Origin: Kuschelorhynchus macadamiae
Lineage: Eukaryota > Arthropoda > Insecta > Coleoptera > Curculionidae
DNA length: 64,000 nt
Reading direction: 5' to 3'
Assembly (NCBI GenBank): GCA_030620095.1
Contig: JAUTXW010003811.1
Coordinates: 876,001-940,000 of the forward strand
Shown: piece after piece, positions 1 to 12,100 of the stretch
How positions within the stretch are numbered: position 1 is the stretch's first letter
Layout of the letters: each line of letters starts with the position of its first letter
Notes under the pieces: generated by a model
Seen by the model: the letters and a program-made list of their open reading frames with translations, nothing else
Told to the model about the DNA's origin: nothing
Database searches by the model: none
Made by a program: the position numbers and the translations under genes

Positions 1-192
1 CGATCGCATAGGTATAAGCCAGGCCAAAAAACAGCGTTATGTTTGGGTTATATCTCAAAAACGACAGCTCACATAAAAAATCTGAGTACGCCACTGCATT
101 TTTCGTAAAAAACCGTATCAACGCCAGTTTTTACCTATTCGATAAGTTAAACAATAACCAAAATACGAGGGAACCCAAAAATGCAATATTTT

Positions 193-194
<2 letters not shown>
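1..194. repeat. Diverged arm of a long-TIR mariner element
   Basis: Bases 35-165 align by eye with 38862-39005, the right arm of the mariner at 37430-39181. Shared landmarks in order are a TCAAAAACGAC block, a CGTAAAAAAC block, CCAGTTTTTACC, and ATACGAGG. The copy is truncated by the window edge and by the (TA)n tract. The ORF here is not a gene; it runs into TA repeats that encode alternating Tyr-Ile. Confidence 0.6.

Positions 195-249
<55 letters not shown>
195..249. repeat. (TA)n microsatellite
   Basis: About 27 perfect TA units abut the left end of the palindromic MITE at 250. Confidence 0.98.
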
Positions 250-252
<3 letters not shown>

Positions 253-688
253 GGTTATGATAAATTAAGGAATAAATTAATTTTCTTGGAAATTAAAAAG
301 GTAATAGAAAAACGCTCGAACCCGTCGATTTAGATTTATTTTTACGCATATTTAGAAATTATTTTAAACTATACAGGGTCACTCACAAAAGTTGTACAAC
401 TGTCATCTTTGATTTTTTTCAATACAGCGCCTTATTTTTTTCTGCTGATTTGAATTCTCTATGAAATTCTAGACATTTTTGGTATAACATAACCTATACT
501 GAAAATCAACAGTTATTGAAATATTCTTATCTAAATAAAACCTGTGTATTTAATAACCTATCGGACATTTGTACACTCTACCTATGTCTGTCGCGTAATC
601 CCAAAGAAAAATGACTTTGTCACTGTCTCTGTGTTGACAAGTCATATAATTTATTTACGATCTGCCATTTTGATTTCAAATATTGACT

Positions 689-1750
689 ATGCGTTTAACA
701 GAGAAAGAAAGAATTGAAATTCTAATAATGCTTGGTACTGGTGATAAGACTAGGACACAAAAAGAAGTTTGTCAGCTGTTTAACAACAGATATCCTTATA
801 GGCAACCTATTACTCAGTCTGCAGTGAGCAAAATAGAAAGGAAATGGACGGGTGCTGGTAGTGTTACGGACCGCTTTGGAAAAGGTCGCCCTAGGATCTC
901 AGATGAAAAGAAACTAGACGTTCTCTTTTCAAGATAATCCATATTCCTCAACTACTGACGCAGCCTGTGATAATGATATACATCAAACAACAGGTTCCAA
1001 ATGTTTGAAAAAAGAAAATTTTTATTCCTATAAAGTGAAATTCGTTCAAAATTAATAAATGATAATTCAGATCGCAGAAACGAGTTTTGCGAAATTATGA
1101 TCAACATGTGTAATCATGATCCCTTATTTGTCAAAAGAATTTGTTTCACAGATGAAGCAACATTTTGTCTCAATGGAGAAGTAAATAAACAAAATTTTAG
1201 ACACTGGGCACAATAAAATCCTAACTGGTACAGGGAAAGTCATACACAGTATCGTCAAAGTGTTAATGTATGGGCAGGTATTGTAGGCAATAAAGTTATA
1301 GGTCCATATTTCTTTGATACCTCACTAACGGGGCAAATGTATCTTCAATTTTTTGAAGAGAATCTTATACCAGCATTAGCTACCCTACATCCTAATGTAA
1401 ACGATCCGGATCTTCCCAGTGAACTGTTATGGTATCACCAGGATGGGGCACCACCCCATTTTGCTGCTGATGTCAGGAAATTGATAAATGAAACCTTTCC
1501 GAGACGATGGATTGGGCGACGTGGGATAATAGAATGGCCGGCAAGATCGCCGGACTTAAGCCCGTTAGACTTTTTTCTTTGGGGGTATGTGAAAACCGAA
1601 GTGTATAAAAATAAGCCACATACTATAGAAATTCTTAAGGATCGTATTCTGTATAAGAAATATTCAATGTGATACAGTTACTAATGTGCATTTCCATCGT
1701 CTAGGGCATTGTAGAGCTGTAAATGGTGGACATTTTCAAAATTTAATAAA
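689..1750 (+). pseudogene. Broken mariner-superfamily (DD41D) transposase
   Basis: Two conserved stretches remain. An N-terminal helix-turn-helix part runs from the ATG at 689 to 934 (LTEKERIEILIMLG, then QSAVSKIERKW). A C-terminal catalytic part lies at 1140-1672: FTDEATF, then YHQDGAPPHF, then RSPDLSPLDFFLWGY. I count 41 residues between the second and third catalytic Asp, matching the DD41D (rosa-like) group. Lesions are a frame break near 930, degenerate sequence to about 1060, an in-frame stop near 1215, and a frameshift near 1660. Beyond that, another frame gives the family's usual C-terminus (HCRAVNGGHFQNLIK, ending about 1750). The gene is dead. Confidence 0.8.
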
Positions 1751-1981
1751 GTAGTTTTCTTATTTAATTTCCTGATATGTATTTTGTGTTTTATTTAGAT
1801 AAACATATTTCGATAACTGTTGATTTTCAGTATAGGTTATGTTATACCAAAAATGTCTAGTAGAATAAAGTAGTTTTCTTATTTAATTTCCTGATATGTG
1901 TTTTATGTTTTATTTAGATAAACATATTTCGATAACTGTTGATTTTCAGTATAGGTTAAGTTATACCAAAAATGTCTAGAA
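1743..1981. repeat. 119-bp tandem duplication in the mariner right arm
   Basis: The segment from AATAAAGTAGTTTTC to AAAAATGTCTAG occurs twice back to back with few differences. Both units include part of the TIR motif AACATATTTCGATAACTG. Confidence 0.8.
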
Positions 1982-2190
1982 TTTCATAGAGAATTCAAAT
2001 CAGCAGAAAAAAATAAGGCGTTGTATTGCAAAAATCAAAGATGACAGTTGTACAACTTTTGTGAGTGACCCTGTATAGTTTAAAATAATTTCTAAATATG
2101 CGTAAAAATAAATCTAAATCGACGGGTTCGAGCGTTTTTCTATTACATTTTAATTTCCGAGATAATGAATTTATTCCTTAATTTCTCATA

Positions 2191-2194
<4 letters not shown>

Positions 2195-2247
<53 letters not shown>
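2195..2247. repeat. (TA)n microsatellite
   Basis: A perfect TA tract abuts the right end of the palindromic MITE, mirroring 195-249. Confidence 0.95.
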
Positions 2248-2249
<2 letters not shown>

Positions 2250-3882
2250 CAAAATTCTTATTTCTATACATCTAAAAGTTAAAAATAGAAAGTCTATATA
2301 CACAAGTTAAAAGATAAAAACAATTAGGTATATCGGCACGCATTAAAATTATCAAAACATTTTTTTTATAATGGAAGTCATTCTAGTAAGTGACCGAATA
2401 GTAACAGTTACTCTTAAATCAAAAGTAGATATTAAGTCCATGAAACCATACAACAAAACCATATAACTTTTATATGTAATGTTTTTTCTGTCTCTGAAAG
2501 TAAAATCTGAAGGGGGGAGAAAGGGACAAACAGATATTAAAAAAACCCATAGGGTCGAATTTTGAACCTTCTTCTTTTTTGAACTAAGTTAGAAATCGTA
2601 AAATTCTCGTTCCTATCAACCAGTCTTCCAATAAAAATGTTTAACCTAGTGGATGGCCGAAGAAATATCATTTCATCCATTACATAAACCAACTGCAAAA
2701 TAATAAGCAAAAAAAATGATGCGTGTCTTCATCAAAAACCCGAAAAGTTCGAAGTGCATACGAGTACCCTGCATGATGCAGTCGAAGATGACTTACGACC
2801 CGGCCAATTACAAAAACGGCGCTCTCGACGGGGGGGCCGCGTCCCCAATTAGTACGGGGGCCCGCTGCGAAACATGGCATTAAAGGGAGCCCCCTTCGCT
2901 GAGAACGACACCTCGACAAGCACTGGTGGGGCACCACCGTCGGCCACGGAGATCGGTACGAAGAGCTCCATACGACAGAGAATGTTTGGTCGATGGATGG
3001 TACTATTTATTTTACTGGTACAAAATGTTGGATTTTCTTTATTCAGGAAAAGTTATATTGTATCCGAAAAAAAAAGCATTATTTTTTCGTTACTTTGGAC
3101 GAGACATTTTCTGGAATTTTTATTGATATCCCAAAACTGACTGAATTCTTGAATATTTATTTTCTATAAGCTGTCAAAAAACACACTCTCCATTGGTCGA
3201 ATATATTAGGTGTGAAATTTTCATCTCCATCACGTCGGGGAATTGACTTTTACTAAAAACGCAACGTATGTGGATAAAATAACCATAAATCATGCTCAGA
3301 AATTCAGTTATTATGAAGAATAAGCTTAACAACTCGTTAAAGGTGTAGATGACGGATATTCCTGGTCGTTTCTCGTGTCTTCAATTCACGACTTTCTCTG
3401 CTTTCACAGAATTTTTTACAACAATGACACTTGGATTTTTCGTAAAATATTATCTCCATACTGCCAATGAAGCCTTAAAACAATTTAATTATAAAGAAAT
3501 TTGATTATAGTTCGTTGCAAAACAATTACAACAAACTGTTGGAACATATCGGCTAAAAATACAAAAAAAGCAAATGAAGTTAATGTAACAGTACATTGTT
3601 GAATTGACACATTGTACTAGTTCTCTGAATACACTTGCACACTAGTAAAAACACCATTAGAAATATCATCAACTGCATTAGATTTAGTATGAAAATTTTA
3701 ACAGTCCTCACATATAACTCAGGGAAATGATCAACATCAGCCTTCTTTATCCACCGTAGGATCTCGGCCTATCTCTCTTACAAACCTGTGCTGAGCGACT
3801 AAGTTGTTTTACATAGGTATATAGGACCTACAGTTGATAGTCTGATACAAACGACACGATTTGAGGGGTGATTTTTGGCTTA
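2248..3882. other. No recognised gene; one GC-rich exon-like island at ~2740-2990
   Basis: Most is AT-rich with no repeat I could pair. Bases 2740-2990 are sharply GC-richer, with G and C runs and CpG. Short open frames exist on both strands; one + frame starts MQSKMTYDPANYKNG (about 2777). None has an ORF plus splice sites that I can assign to a family. It may be an exon of an unrecognised gene, a regulatory island, or foreign sequence. Confidence 0.35.
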
Positions 3883-4322
3883 TTACTTATGAACACCTAT
3901 ACTCCGGGGTGAGAGACTCACACGCGGGGGTAAGCTGGTGAGATGGTCTATTGGCTGTAGAATATCTGTCTTTCGAATTACTTTGAGCAGAGTTGTTGGC
4001 AGACTAAGCTGTTCTAGGTACTTCAAGAATTTATTGGTGACAACCTCTGTAGCAGATATTATTGGTAGTACAACAACAGTAACCTCATTCATTCTGCAGA
4101 GGTGCTTTATCCCGATTAGCAGATTTTGGCAACCGGTGTCTTGGTGTCTACCAGAACAACCTTTTTGTTATTTTTGTCAATCACCAAGATATCTGGTCGA
4201 TTGTAGTCGACAGTCCTGTCAATGAATATAGGTTTGTCCCTATATACAACGGTTTCATCATTCTCTAAGACGGCATCAAGTAAGTATTCTTTGAATGGTG
4301 GTGAATTCACAACAAGGCCCAA
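3883..4322 (-). pseudogene. LINE ORF 3' fragment, copy B (zinc-knuckle-like plus endonuclease-like end)
   Basis: Read on the minus strand from about 4430 downward, a Cys-His stretch (TIEHIIAVCPALDNG, then RHNEVAKEIALKLG) leads into YNRPDILVID and VVLVDTKTPV. After a frameshift near 4116 comes VVLPIISATEVVTN, reaching about 3883. The order (zinc-binding motif with RH, then an RPD...VD..K pair) matches the C-terminus of R2-type LINEs with a restriction-endonuclease-like domain. That is family knowledge applied to a short fragment; the exact clade is open. No RT domain is present, so this is a 5'-truncated relic. ATG starts in the short frames have no meaning. Confidence 0.5.
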
Positions 4323-4504
4323 TTTAAGAGCAATCTCTCTTTTGCTACCTCATTATGTCTGCCTAATTACATTCCGTTGTCTAAAGCAGGGCAAACTGCG
4401 ATAATATGCTCAATTGTTTCTCCATCAGTAGCGCTATTTCTTCAGATGTCTTTGACTTCAGGAACGTTCAGAATTCACTCTCTGGATGAAGATGACCGTC
4501 TCTC

Positions 4505-4844
4505 AACTAAAACAAAAGAGCTTTCTTATTGACAACGGGGCTGTTGAGCGCTGCTGGGTACAGGTTCTGTTCTAGAGTTTTTGGAACGAGTTCAGTTGAT
4601 GATACCATGATCGGTATTACATGAATCTGATTCAGTCGCCACATCTGCTGATCTCCATGGCCATCTCCTCATAATTGGTCTTTTTCTCTTGATATTTATC
4701 CAATAAGTTGTTGTTGGTGGGTACAGCGACATCTACCAAATAAGCTATCTTTGTTTCCTTATTTAATAGTACCACATCAGGCCGATTATTCGTCACCCGT
4801 CTGTCGGTGCACTGAACTTGGTTGGTATTTATAATAGAGCACAA
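4505..4844 (-). pseudogene. LINE ORF 3' fragment, copy A (endonuclease-like C-terminus)
   Basis: The minus strand reads TNNRPDVVLLNKETKIAYLV, DVAVPTNNNL, then EEMAMEISR. A frameshift at about 4630 leads to MWRLNQIHVIPIMVSSTELV and an end KKALLF-stop near 4507. The RPD...VDVAVP core parallels copy B at 4116-4322, so these are two diverged 3' ends of one family, in the same orientation, about 180 bp apart. This is consistent with two 5'-truncated insertions or an internal duplication. It is non-functional. Confidence 0.5.
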
Positions 4845-5103
4845 AGGTATTCAGGAGCCCGTATTTATTGGTTTCTGGTGTATGATTTTATTTTTTGCTA
4901 CATTGTCGACATTTATCGGATTCAACGGACGGTTTTTGATGATGCATTTCGTGTAATTTCGTGTGTTAATTACTTGATGTATTGCCATTACAAATCCTTT
5001 TGTCTGTGGGAATAGTTGTCCACCCTTGAGCCACCTGTTCTTGTTTGTCTGGGTCTGAACGTGGTTTTAGGATGATGTCACTTGCGAGATTGAGTGGAGA
5101 GTA

Positions 5104-8100
5104 GGGTAAATGCACCAGTAAATGAACGGAACCAGTGAATGAATAAAAGATCGAATTATTCTAATTTTTAAGCTTCGACACTCCTCTTATCATGTTTTTG
5201 ATTGGTTAACATCATATTTTAAACGCATTTCTTAGTTTGTTCCATTAATTACCTACCTAAGATCCAGTAAAAGAACATAACAGCGGCCGAAAGTTTCTGG
5301 TTTTTTGTGTGTGGTTATATAGGAGCAAGTCTAGTAAAACTTTAGGTAAGTAACTATTTTTAAAAATAAGCTTCTAAACCGCATAATGACCGCAATATGA
5401 ATCAATATTTTACACTTTTTTTAGCGCTAAACATAACTTAAACAAGCACTATTTTCCCGCCAAAACGAAAAAGGTACTTGTTCATTTATTGGTGCATATG
5501 CTAAACCCAGTAAATGAACAAATCGTTAATTTACTGAGTTTTCGACATGCAGGCTAAATTCACCCTTATTATTGAATATCGTAAAATTCTTATTTGTTCT
5601 TTTGATAGGTAATAGTAAAAACGTGATTCTACGACTCGGTCCAATAAATTAACTCAATTTTAAATGGTGTTTATTTACTAGATTCCGAGCTAGTTTTAAT
5701 ACCCAGTAAATGAACGTCAAGAAATGTTGAATTTTTGTACTTGCGTGTGGAAAAACGTCTATAATGCATGCATTTACGATTTTTTTTAGTAAATATGAAA
5801 AAAAGCCCATTTTCACGCAAATGGAAAAAATGTTTTATCTTACATGTGGTAAAAATGCCTTTTCTGTACTCGGTGGAATGTCCAAACTCTGTTTCGCATC
5901 GATCATGCAATTGTCACTACGAGCGGAAAAGTGTCACTTTCCGCACTATTACCAAATAGATAGGTATCCTGATCTTTTTATCTAGATATGGAAGCTACAA
6001 AAAAAACCATACAACAGATTTCGTTATAATGAGCAGACGCTTCAAAAAGCTTTAGACATAATCAGAAAATCAGAGATGAACATTCCCAGACAAGTCGAAA
6101 ATATTTAATTCCGAAAAGTACTTTGTCCAATAAATTAAAAGGCAAAGTGCCTGCAGTGCAAAAAATGGGGCCGTCGGCCATTCTTACAACGGAGGAGGAG
6201 GCAAATTTAGAAAAACGGATTTTATCCAAAGCAATGTTAGGTTTCCCCATGCACTCAGATGAAGTGAAAGATTCAGTTCAACGAGTTTTGAAAATTGTGA
6301 AACGACCAAATGTTTTTAAAGACGATAGACCTGGCCAAAAACAGTTGACGCTATTTCTTCAAAGACACCCCACCATTAGGCAACGCAACACTGAAATAAT
6401 TTCAAAGGGCCGAGCATCAGTTACAGAAGAAGGCATCAGGACATGGTTCCTTGAATTAGACGAGTATCTAATTAGTGAAGATGCTGCTGATATTTTGTCG
6501 TGTCCGGAAAGAATTTTCAATGCGGACGAAACGGGCTTGTAGACGAGTCCAAAATTTGGAAAATTATTGGGGCCAAAGAATTACAAAAATTTAGGTTGCA
6601 AGTGGACCAGAGAAAGAGAACTGTTCTTTGTACCTTCTCGGCTGCAGGTATCTGTGTACCTCCGATGGTTGTTTATCCTTATAAACGGATACCTAGGGAG
6701 ATTGCTAGCTCCTATTCCAGAGAGTTGGGGAATGGGTTGATCAGAATAAGGTTGGATGGTGAGTGCCACCTTTTATGAATTCGTAGCTAATATTTTCTAA
6801 CCATGGTTAGAAGAAAATCGTATAAAACTGCCAGTTTGGACCTTTTCAACTTTTGTACAGAGAAGAAAATTACATTATATTGTTTGTTGCCTAACGCTAC
6901 TCACATACCAAAACCATGTGATGTAGCGGTGTTCAAAGCTTTGAAAGTAGCATGGAAAGAAGGCTATCACAAAAACAAATTTTGCTCCACATACTCAAAA
7001 TTTATTTCTATCAGAAAAAAGGAAATACAGAAGGTTGAAGTTGAGGAGACCAATGCAAATAATGATCTGAATTCTACGGATTACAAAACTGCACTTAAAG
7101 TTCCCAAAAATCATTTGGACACACACTTATTAAACAATTTACTCATTTGAGAGATACAGGAGGTGCATCTACAAGCACATTATTTCATATTTCGAGTTTG
7201 TGTAACGAACCAGGTGTTGAAGTTCAAATTCCTACCCACGAAAATGATTTATATTTTTAAATAAATGACTTTCCTGATGATGAATTTGATATAAATAATT
7301 TGCCAATTGAAATTTACGTAGCAGTGTACAATGACGCTATGGAACACACCTTCGAGTCAAATAATGCTGAAAGTGCACAGAATACAAGTAATGAAAAAAT
7401 TATTATACACAGTGTTTTTACTTCAAGTATGACGAGCTGAACCATGAAAGCGGAGACCAACTTATGTTGCCAGGTGTTGATTTAGTAAATGAAATTAAAA
7501 GTAATTTAGATAATGGTGTGACAAAATCCGGTGAACTACTAGATCAATTTTTGATGGCAGATGCTGAATTGCTAAAGGGAACTGAAAATAAAGTGGGGGG
7601 CAACGGTGTGTCCAAAAATTGATGATGCGAGAGACCAAGTTTTGATGGCAGATACCGTTGATTTAATAAATGAATTTAAGAGTAATTTGAATAACATCAG
7701 CGTGATCAAAACTGACGAACTACAGAAGTTGAAAATGACCATAACGCCTTCGAGAAAAACGATGCACAAAAAAACATTCCACAGGCTAGTTGCAACGTAA
7801 TAGAAAAGGAAACACCAACGGAGGTAGTGATAGCTAATGAAAAGACACCAGTGAACACGGCTATGGAAAAGATTAAGGATCTTCTAAGAGGTTTAAAGAA
7901 TATATGGATAAGGAAGAAGCAGTAAAAAGGGAAAAGGAAGAACTAAAAATAAAACGGAAGAAGAACATCTGGTCAATCTGAACCGATCATAGGGTCTTAT
8001 GTGATTGTCCTGTATGATAAAGAGCCGTTTCCTGGCGGCAAAATTAAGGATATTGAAGGCGATGAATATGAAGTGCAGACCATGTGTAAGGTTGATGAAA

Positions 8101-8480
8101 AAAATCATTTTAAGTGGTCCAATCGCGTTGATAAAATGTGGTACAAAAAAACACGTATTTTAGAGCTAATAACTATATAACTAAATATATGGCAGCATGG
8201 TGGGTATATAGGATGTTTACTTAGTTCATTTATTAGATTTCTATTGTTTATTTACTGGTTACTTGTGTTCATTTATTAGGAATTTATGCAATGACGAATA
8301 TTTTATTTATTTACTTAATAATAAGTAACGTTTGTTTAAATGTTTTTGCGAATAATATATTCTTATTAATAACCAAACCCATTTAGTATTTTTTGAAAAT
8401 GTTATCTCTTTGCATAATTCCTACATTTAGCGAGTAAGTGGAAAAAATCCTAACTCCTTCATTCACTGGTGGATTTACCC
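5104..8480 (+). mobile_element. pogo/Tigger-type DNA transposon with TA target duplication
   Basis: The left end is TA then GGGTAAATGCACCAGTAAAT; the right end is its inverse, CACTGGTGGATTTACCC then TA (8481-8482). Length is 3,377 bp. The motif GTAAATGAAC recurs near both ends (about 5118, 5479 inverted, 5512, 5706, and inverted near 8224 and 8268), like subterminal transposase sites. It encodes the pseudogene at 6009-8180. Confidence 0.85.
6009..8180 (+). pseudogene. pogo-family (CENP-B/psq HTH, DDE) transposase, decayed
   Basis: Pieces in order: a psq-type HTH at about 6009-6150 (RYNEQTLQKALDIIRKSEMN, then PKSTLSNKLKGKVP); a CENP-B-type HTH; the first catalytic Asp in FNADETGL (about 6518-6541); a central part to about 6780; then LYCLLPNATHIPKPCDVAVF at about 6870-6930 with the third acidic position. 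The segment that normally carries the second Asp (a DGH-like motif) is missing at about 6825-6838, so activity was lost by deletion. After frameshifts there are acidic repeats, then a C-terminal module at about 7990-8177 (GSYVIVLYDKEPFPGGKI, ending MWYKKTRIL) seen in arthropod pogo transposases. Several frameshifts and stops are present. Confidence 0.8.
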
Positions 8481-8482
8481 TA

Positions 8483-9101
8483 CGAGTTGTCACTTAAGGT
8501 CAATATGCGATGAAAGCTTGATGTCTGTGCCTTATTGTTTATTATATTATTATCATTATTAATATTATTATTATTGTGTTTATTTAGAAAGGACTGAATG
8601 ACACGAGACAACTAATTTACCATTAGGCCATATATATATTTTATATAACCTTTTGCAAATAAAGACAATAACTAAAGAAATTAAACTCATTTCGGTCGAG
8701 CTATACCGCCTCCATTCGAATTCCCTACCATCATCCGCCTACGCTATCGGAACATCGCCCGACTTGTTTTCCTTTTTCGGATTTATTTATTTTGCAAATT
8801 TATTGAAGGTGTCGTGATATATTGGTAACCTTTGCTATGGTTGCGAGTGGTTTGCGTGTGTGTGCATGTGCTCAAGTTATTGGTGGAGCAAGTGCATAAC
8901 AGGTTAGCATTGTTAGAGTGGGAAAGGTTTGATTCACATAACATTTAAGTTTTTTTTATTTTTCAATTCATTGCGTAATAAAGTTAATGAACAAGACGAA
9001 TCTTCTAAGATCTGTATATTAAGTAGTACAGAAAAGATGTGTTAAATAGTCTATTTTATTTTCGTAAGTGACATTATTTTTGTTGAACAAAATTACGTGC
9101 C
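8483..9101. other. No gene; AT-rich with a possible LTR-like scrap at 8690-8770
   Basis: ATT-rich low complexity lies at 8535-8590. The C-rich stretch at about 8700-8770 (CCGCCTCCATTCG, then TCCGCCTACGCTATCGGAAC) resembles the end of an insect LTR, but no partner was found. Confidence 0.3.
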
Positions 9102-12100
9102 CAGGGCCGTTTTTAGGGGTGTGCACGGTGTGCCGGCACAAAGGCGGCCAAATTATTGGGGCGGCCACAGGCCGCCCGCCAAAAACACAAAATTAGCCAT
9201 TTGATTACAAAAATATACCTATATTTTTGTGTTCAAAATAAAGAAAAATTAAATTACATTTTGTTAGGCTTTTAAGATAAAACATTCATAAGAAATTTAT
9301 TACCAGTCATTTCTTTTTTTGCTGTGCATGAGTTGCCGAAATTACAATAGAACTATTTATAGCAGCGTTCCTTGGAAAAGCAATAAAAATGATAGATAAG
9401 GGCGGCCGCCTTTCAATGCAAAAATGTTTGTTTATACTTCATAATTGGTATGTGTACAGTATATAGTTTTATATAGCTCTATATACTGTAGAATGGGGCA
9501 GTTTTTAAATGTTTTGTTTTTCTTTTTAGTATTCGATTAACTAGCGAGAGTTTAACAGTGATATAAAGTGTTTGTTGTTTAGTTATTTTTTTCTACATTT
9601 TGCAAAAGTGAAATTTCAAAAGAAACAAATTTTCGTAATTTAAAAAGGTAAGTTCTTCGGATAGATATTACTTTACTTAATATTACCATCCAAATCCGCA
9701 TCTTACGTTTTGGATTTAATATTAAACATGTGAAAAAAAATTTTTTTTAGCTTGAGATCAAAAAGTGGTTTATTGTTAATTTTATGTCTAGATTAATTTT
9801 CTATATTTCAAGTTTTAAAAAATGTATAAAGTAGTTTTACTAATTTACTTATCTAATAAAAATATAATAATTACCTTTCAATTTTACTTATTATTTATTT
9901 CCAGATGTCCGATAGAAAAACAAAACGTTTATCTTTAGCTCAATATAGAAAAAAAAAAGAAAATTAGAAAAGGAAGAAAACAAAAAAAAATTAAGTGGAT
10001 CTTTGCAAAAATATTTAGTTCCATCAACATCGTCACAGGGTACAGATACAATTGAGGATGAAAATGTAAAGGATGCACATAAAGTAAGCGACCCTGAAGA
10101 AAAAAAACACCCTGAATCAAATACAGAAATAGATAATGAAGAAAAGATGCTCTTAACCGATGATAATCCTAACTTAAACGAAGTTATCCCTGAAACTAAT
10201 GATGATTTTGATGTCAGCGACCCATTCACCTGGCCGGATATTTTACAAAATCAAGTTATTGAGCAAATAGTACAAAAGATTTTCAGCATATAGAAAAAAA
10301 ATTTCCTTCTGATGAATTGGGAAGGAAATTTTCTTCAACTCAATATTTTCGAATTTTGCCAAATGGTGAAAAAATTAAAAGAGCTTGGTTGGTATACTCT
10401 TGTAGAGCAAATAGCATTTTTTGTCTTTGTTGTAAAATATAGTGTTTAAGTTAAATAGCAAAATGGGGTATTCTGATTGGCGACATCTTTCACATATTTT
10501 ATCCAAGCATGAATCTTCTGTACATCACTTGCAAGCTAATCAAAAATGGGTTGAGTTAAAAATGTCATTAAATAAAAAATTAACTATTGACAAAGAACGG
10601 CAAAATTATTTTGAACTTGAAAGGGAACGCTGGCGCTCTATCTTAAAAAGAGTTATTGCAATTATTCAATTTTTTCGTGGAAAAAGTTCCGTCTTATACG
10701 AACAAAATAATGGCAAATTTTTAAAAGCTGTTGAAATGGTGGCAAAATTTGACTCAGTGTTATCCGATCATCTAAAAAAAATTACAAAGACCCAAGAATC
10801 AAAAAGTAAAATAACTCACTATTTGGGAATTCATTTTCAAAACGAAATAATTACTTTGCTAGCAAAAAATATTTGCTATCATTTTACGACACTCTTAAAA
10901 AAATCCAAATATTTTTCCATAATTTTAGATTCTACTCCAGATGCAAGTCATACAGAGTAAATTACATTTGTAGTCAGATATGTAGACTGTAACGAAGAAA
11001 ATGTTGTCATAAAAGAGTGTTTTTTGGGTTTTTTCCTATTTTATATACAACTGGGGAACGGATTTTTAACCTATTGGTTAATGATATTTTGCCTAAGTTT
11101 GAATTAGATATTAGGGATATAAGAGGTCAGGGCTATGATAATGGGGCCAATATGTCCGGAAAACATATCGGACTTCAACAAAGGGTAAAAAATGTTAATT
11201 CCAGGGCTATATTTGTTCCTTGCACCGCTCACACACTAAATCTAGTAATAAACGATTCCGCTAAAATCTCCCACGAAACAATAAATTTTTTTCACATCGT
11301 GCAGGAACTGTATGTATTCTTTTCTTCTTCTCCTTTTCGTTGGGATGTTTTAAAAAAAAATGTTAGTAATTTAAATCTTACATCGGTAAGTGACACCCGA
11401 TGGGAAAGCAGAGTTAAAGCGCTTAGACCACTTCGGAATCAACTAGGAAATATTTGTAAAGCTTTGGTTGAGCTTCCAGAAGATGTTACAAGAGACTCAA
11501 AAATAAAACTAAGTGCCAATTCATTATTAGAAAAAATAAAATCATTTACTTTTATCTGTAGCTTAGATATATGGTACGAGTTATTAGTTAAAATTGACGT
11601 AGTCAGTAAATTATTGCAAAAAATTAATATTGATCTGACTCAGTGTGTCACATCATTAAAACATGTACTTAACTTTATTAACGAAATGCGATCGGACCAA
11701 AGTTTTAACACTTACATAGAAATTTCATCCAATTTAGCAAATGAAATTGATGTGGAACCAGATTTTCCAGAAGTTCGTATAAGGCGGAAAAAATCCCAAT
11801 TTAGTTATGAAAGTACAGACAATGTATTAACTAACGAACGAGAGAAATTTAAAATAAATTTTTATTATACTGTTATTGACCGAGCTAGAATATCAGTAGA
11901 AGAAAGGTTTAATTCTCTTTCGTATTGCAGTAATATTTTTAACTTTTTAACACGGTTTCATGATGTGACATCGGATGATTTAAAACAAAAATGCGTTGAA
12001 CTTGAAATCGCATTAACCGAAGACGAATCGAGGGATATAAGTGGCGTAGAACTATTTGAAGAAATTGTTACATTTAAATCTCTAACAGATCAAATCAAAC

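Larger units (their letters stand above)
374..2074 (+). mobile_element. DD41D-type mariner element with ~170-bp TIRs and TA target duplication
   Basis: The left end is TA then CAGGGTCACTCACAAAAG; the right end is its inverse, GTGAGTGACCCTG then TA. TIR homology runs about 374-545 and 1902-2074. A 119-bp tandem duplication (1743-1862 and 1862-1981) lies in the right part. It carries the broken transposase at 689-1750. Confidence 0.8.
250..2196. mobile_element. Palindromic MITE (arms 250-373 and 2075-2196) split by a mariner
   Basis: The outer arms are inverted copies. The left begins ACAGGGTTATGATAAATTAA and runs to TTTAAACTA; the right ends TTTCTCATAACCCTATA. With the inner mariner and one TA removed, they would meet as a near-perfect palindrome centred on TTTAAACTATAGTTTAAA. 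An alternative reading is that all of this is one element with two-part TIRs. Confidence 0.6.

Noticed and set aside
39..260. 73-codon ORF ending in Tyr-Ile repeats
   Set aside because: It is a transposon arm running into a TA microsatellite.
2680..2937. Minus-strand ORF over the GC-rich island as a gene
   Set aside because: There is no domain, and the composition alone explains the open frame on both strands.
8690..8770. Complete LTR retrotransposon
   Set aside because: Only one LTR-like end was seen; no second LTR, primer-binding site or gag/pol.
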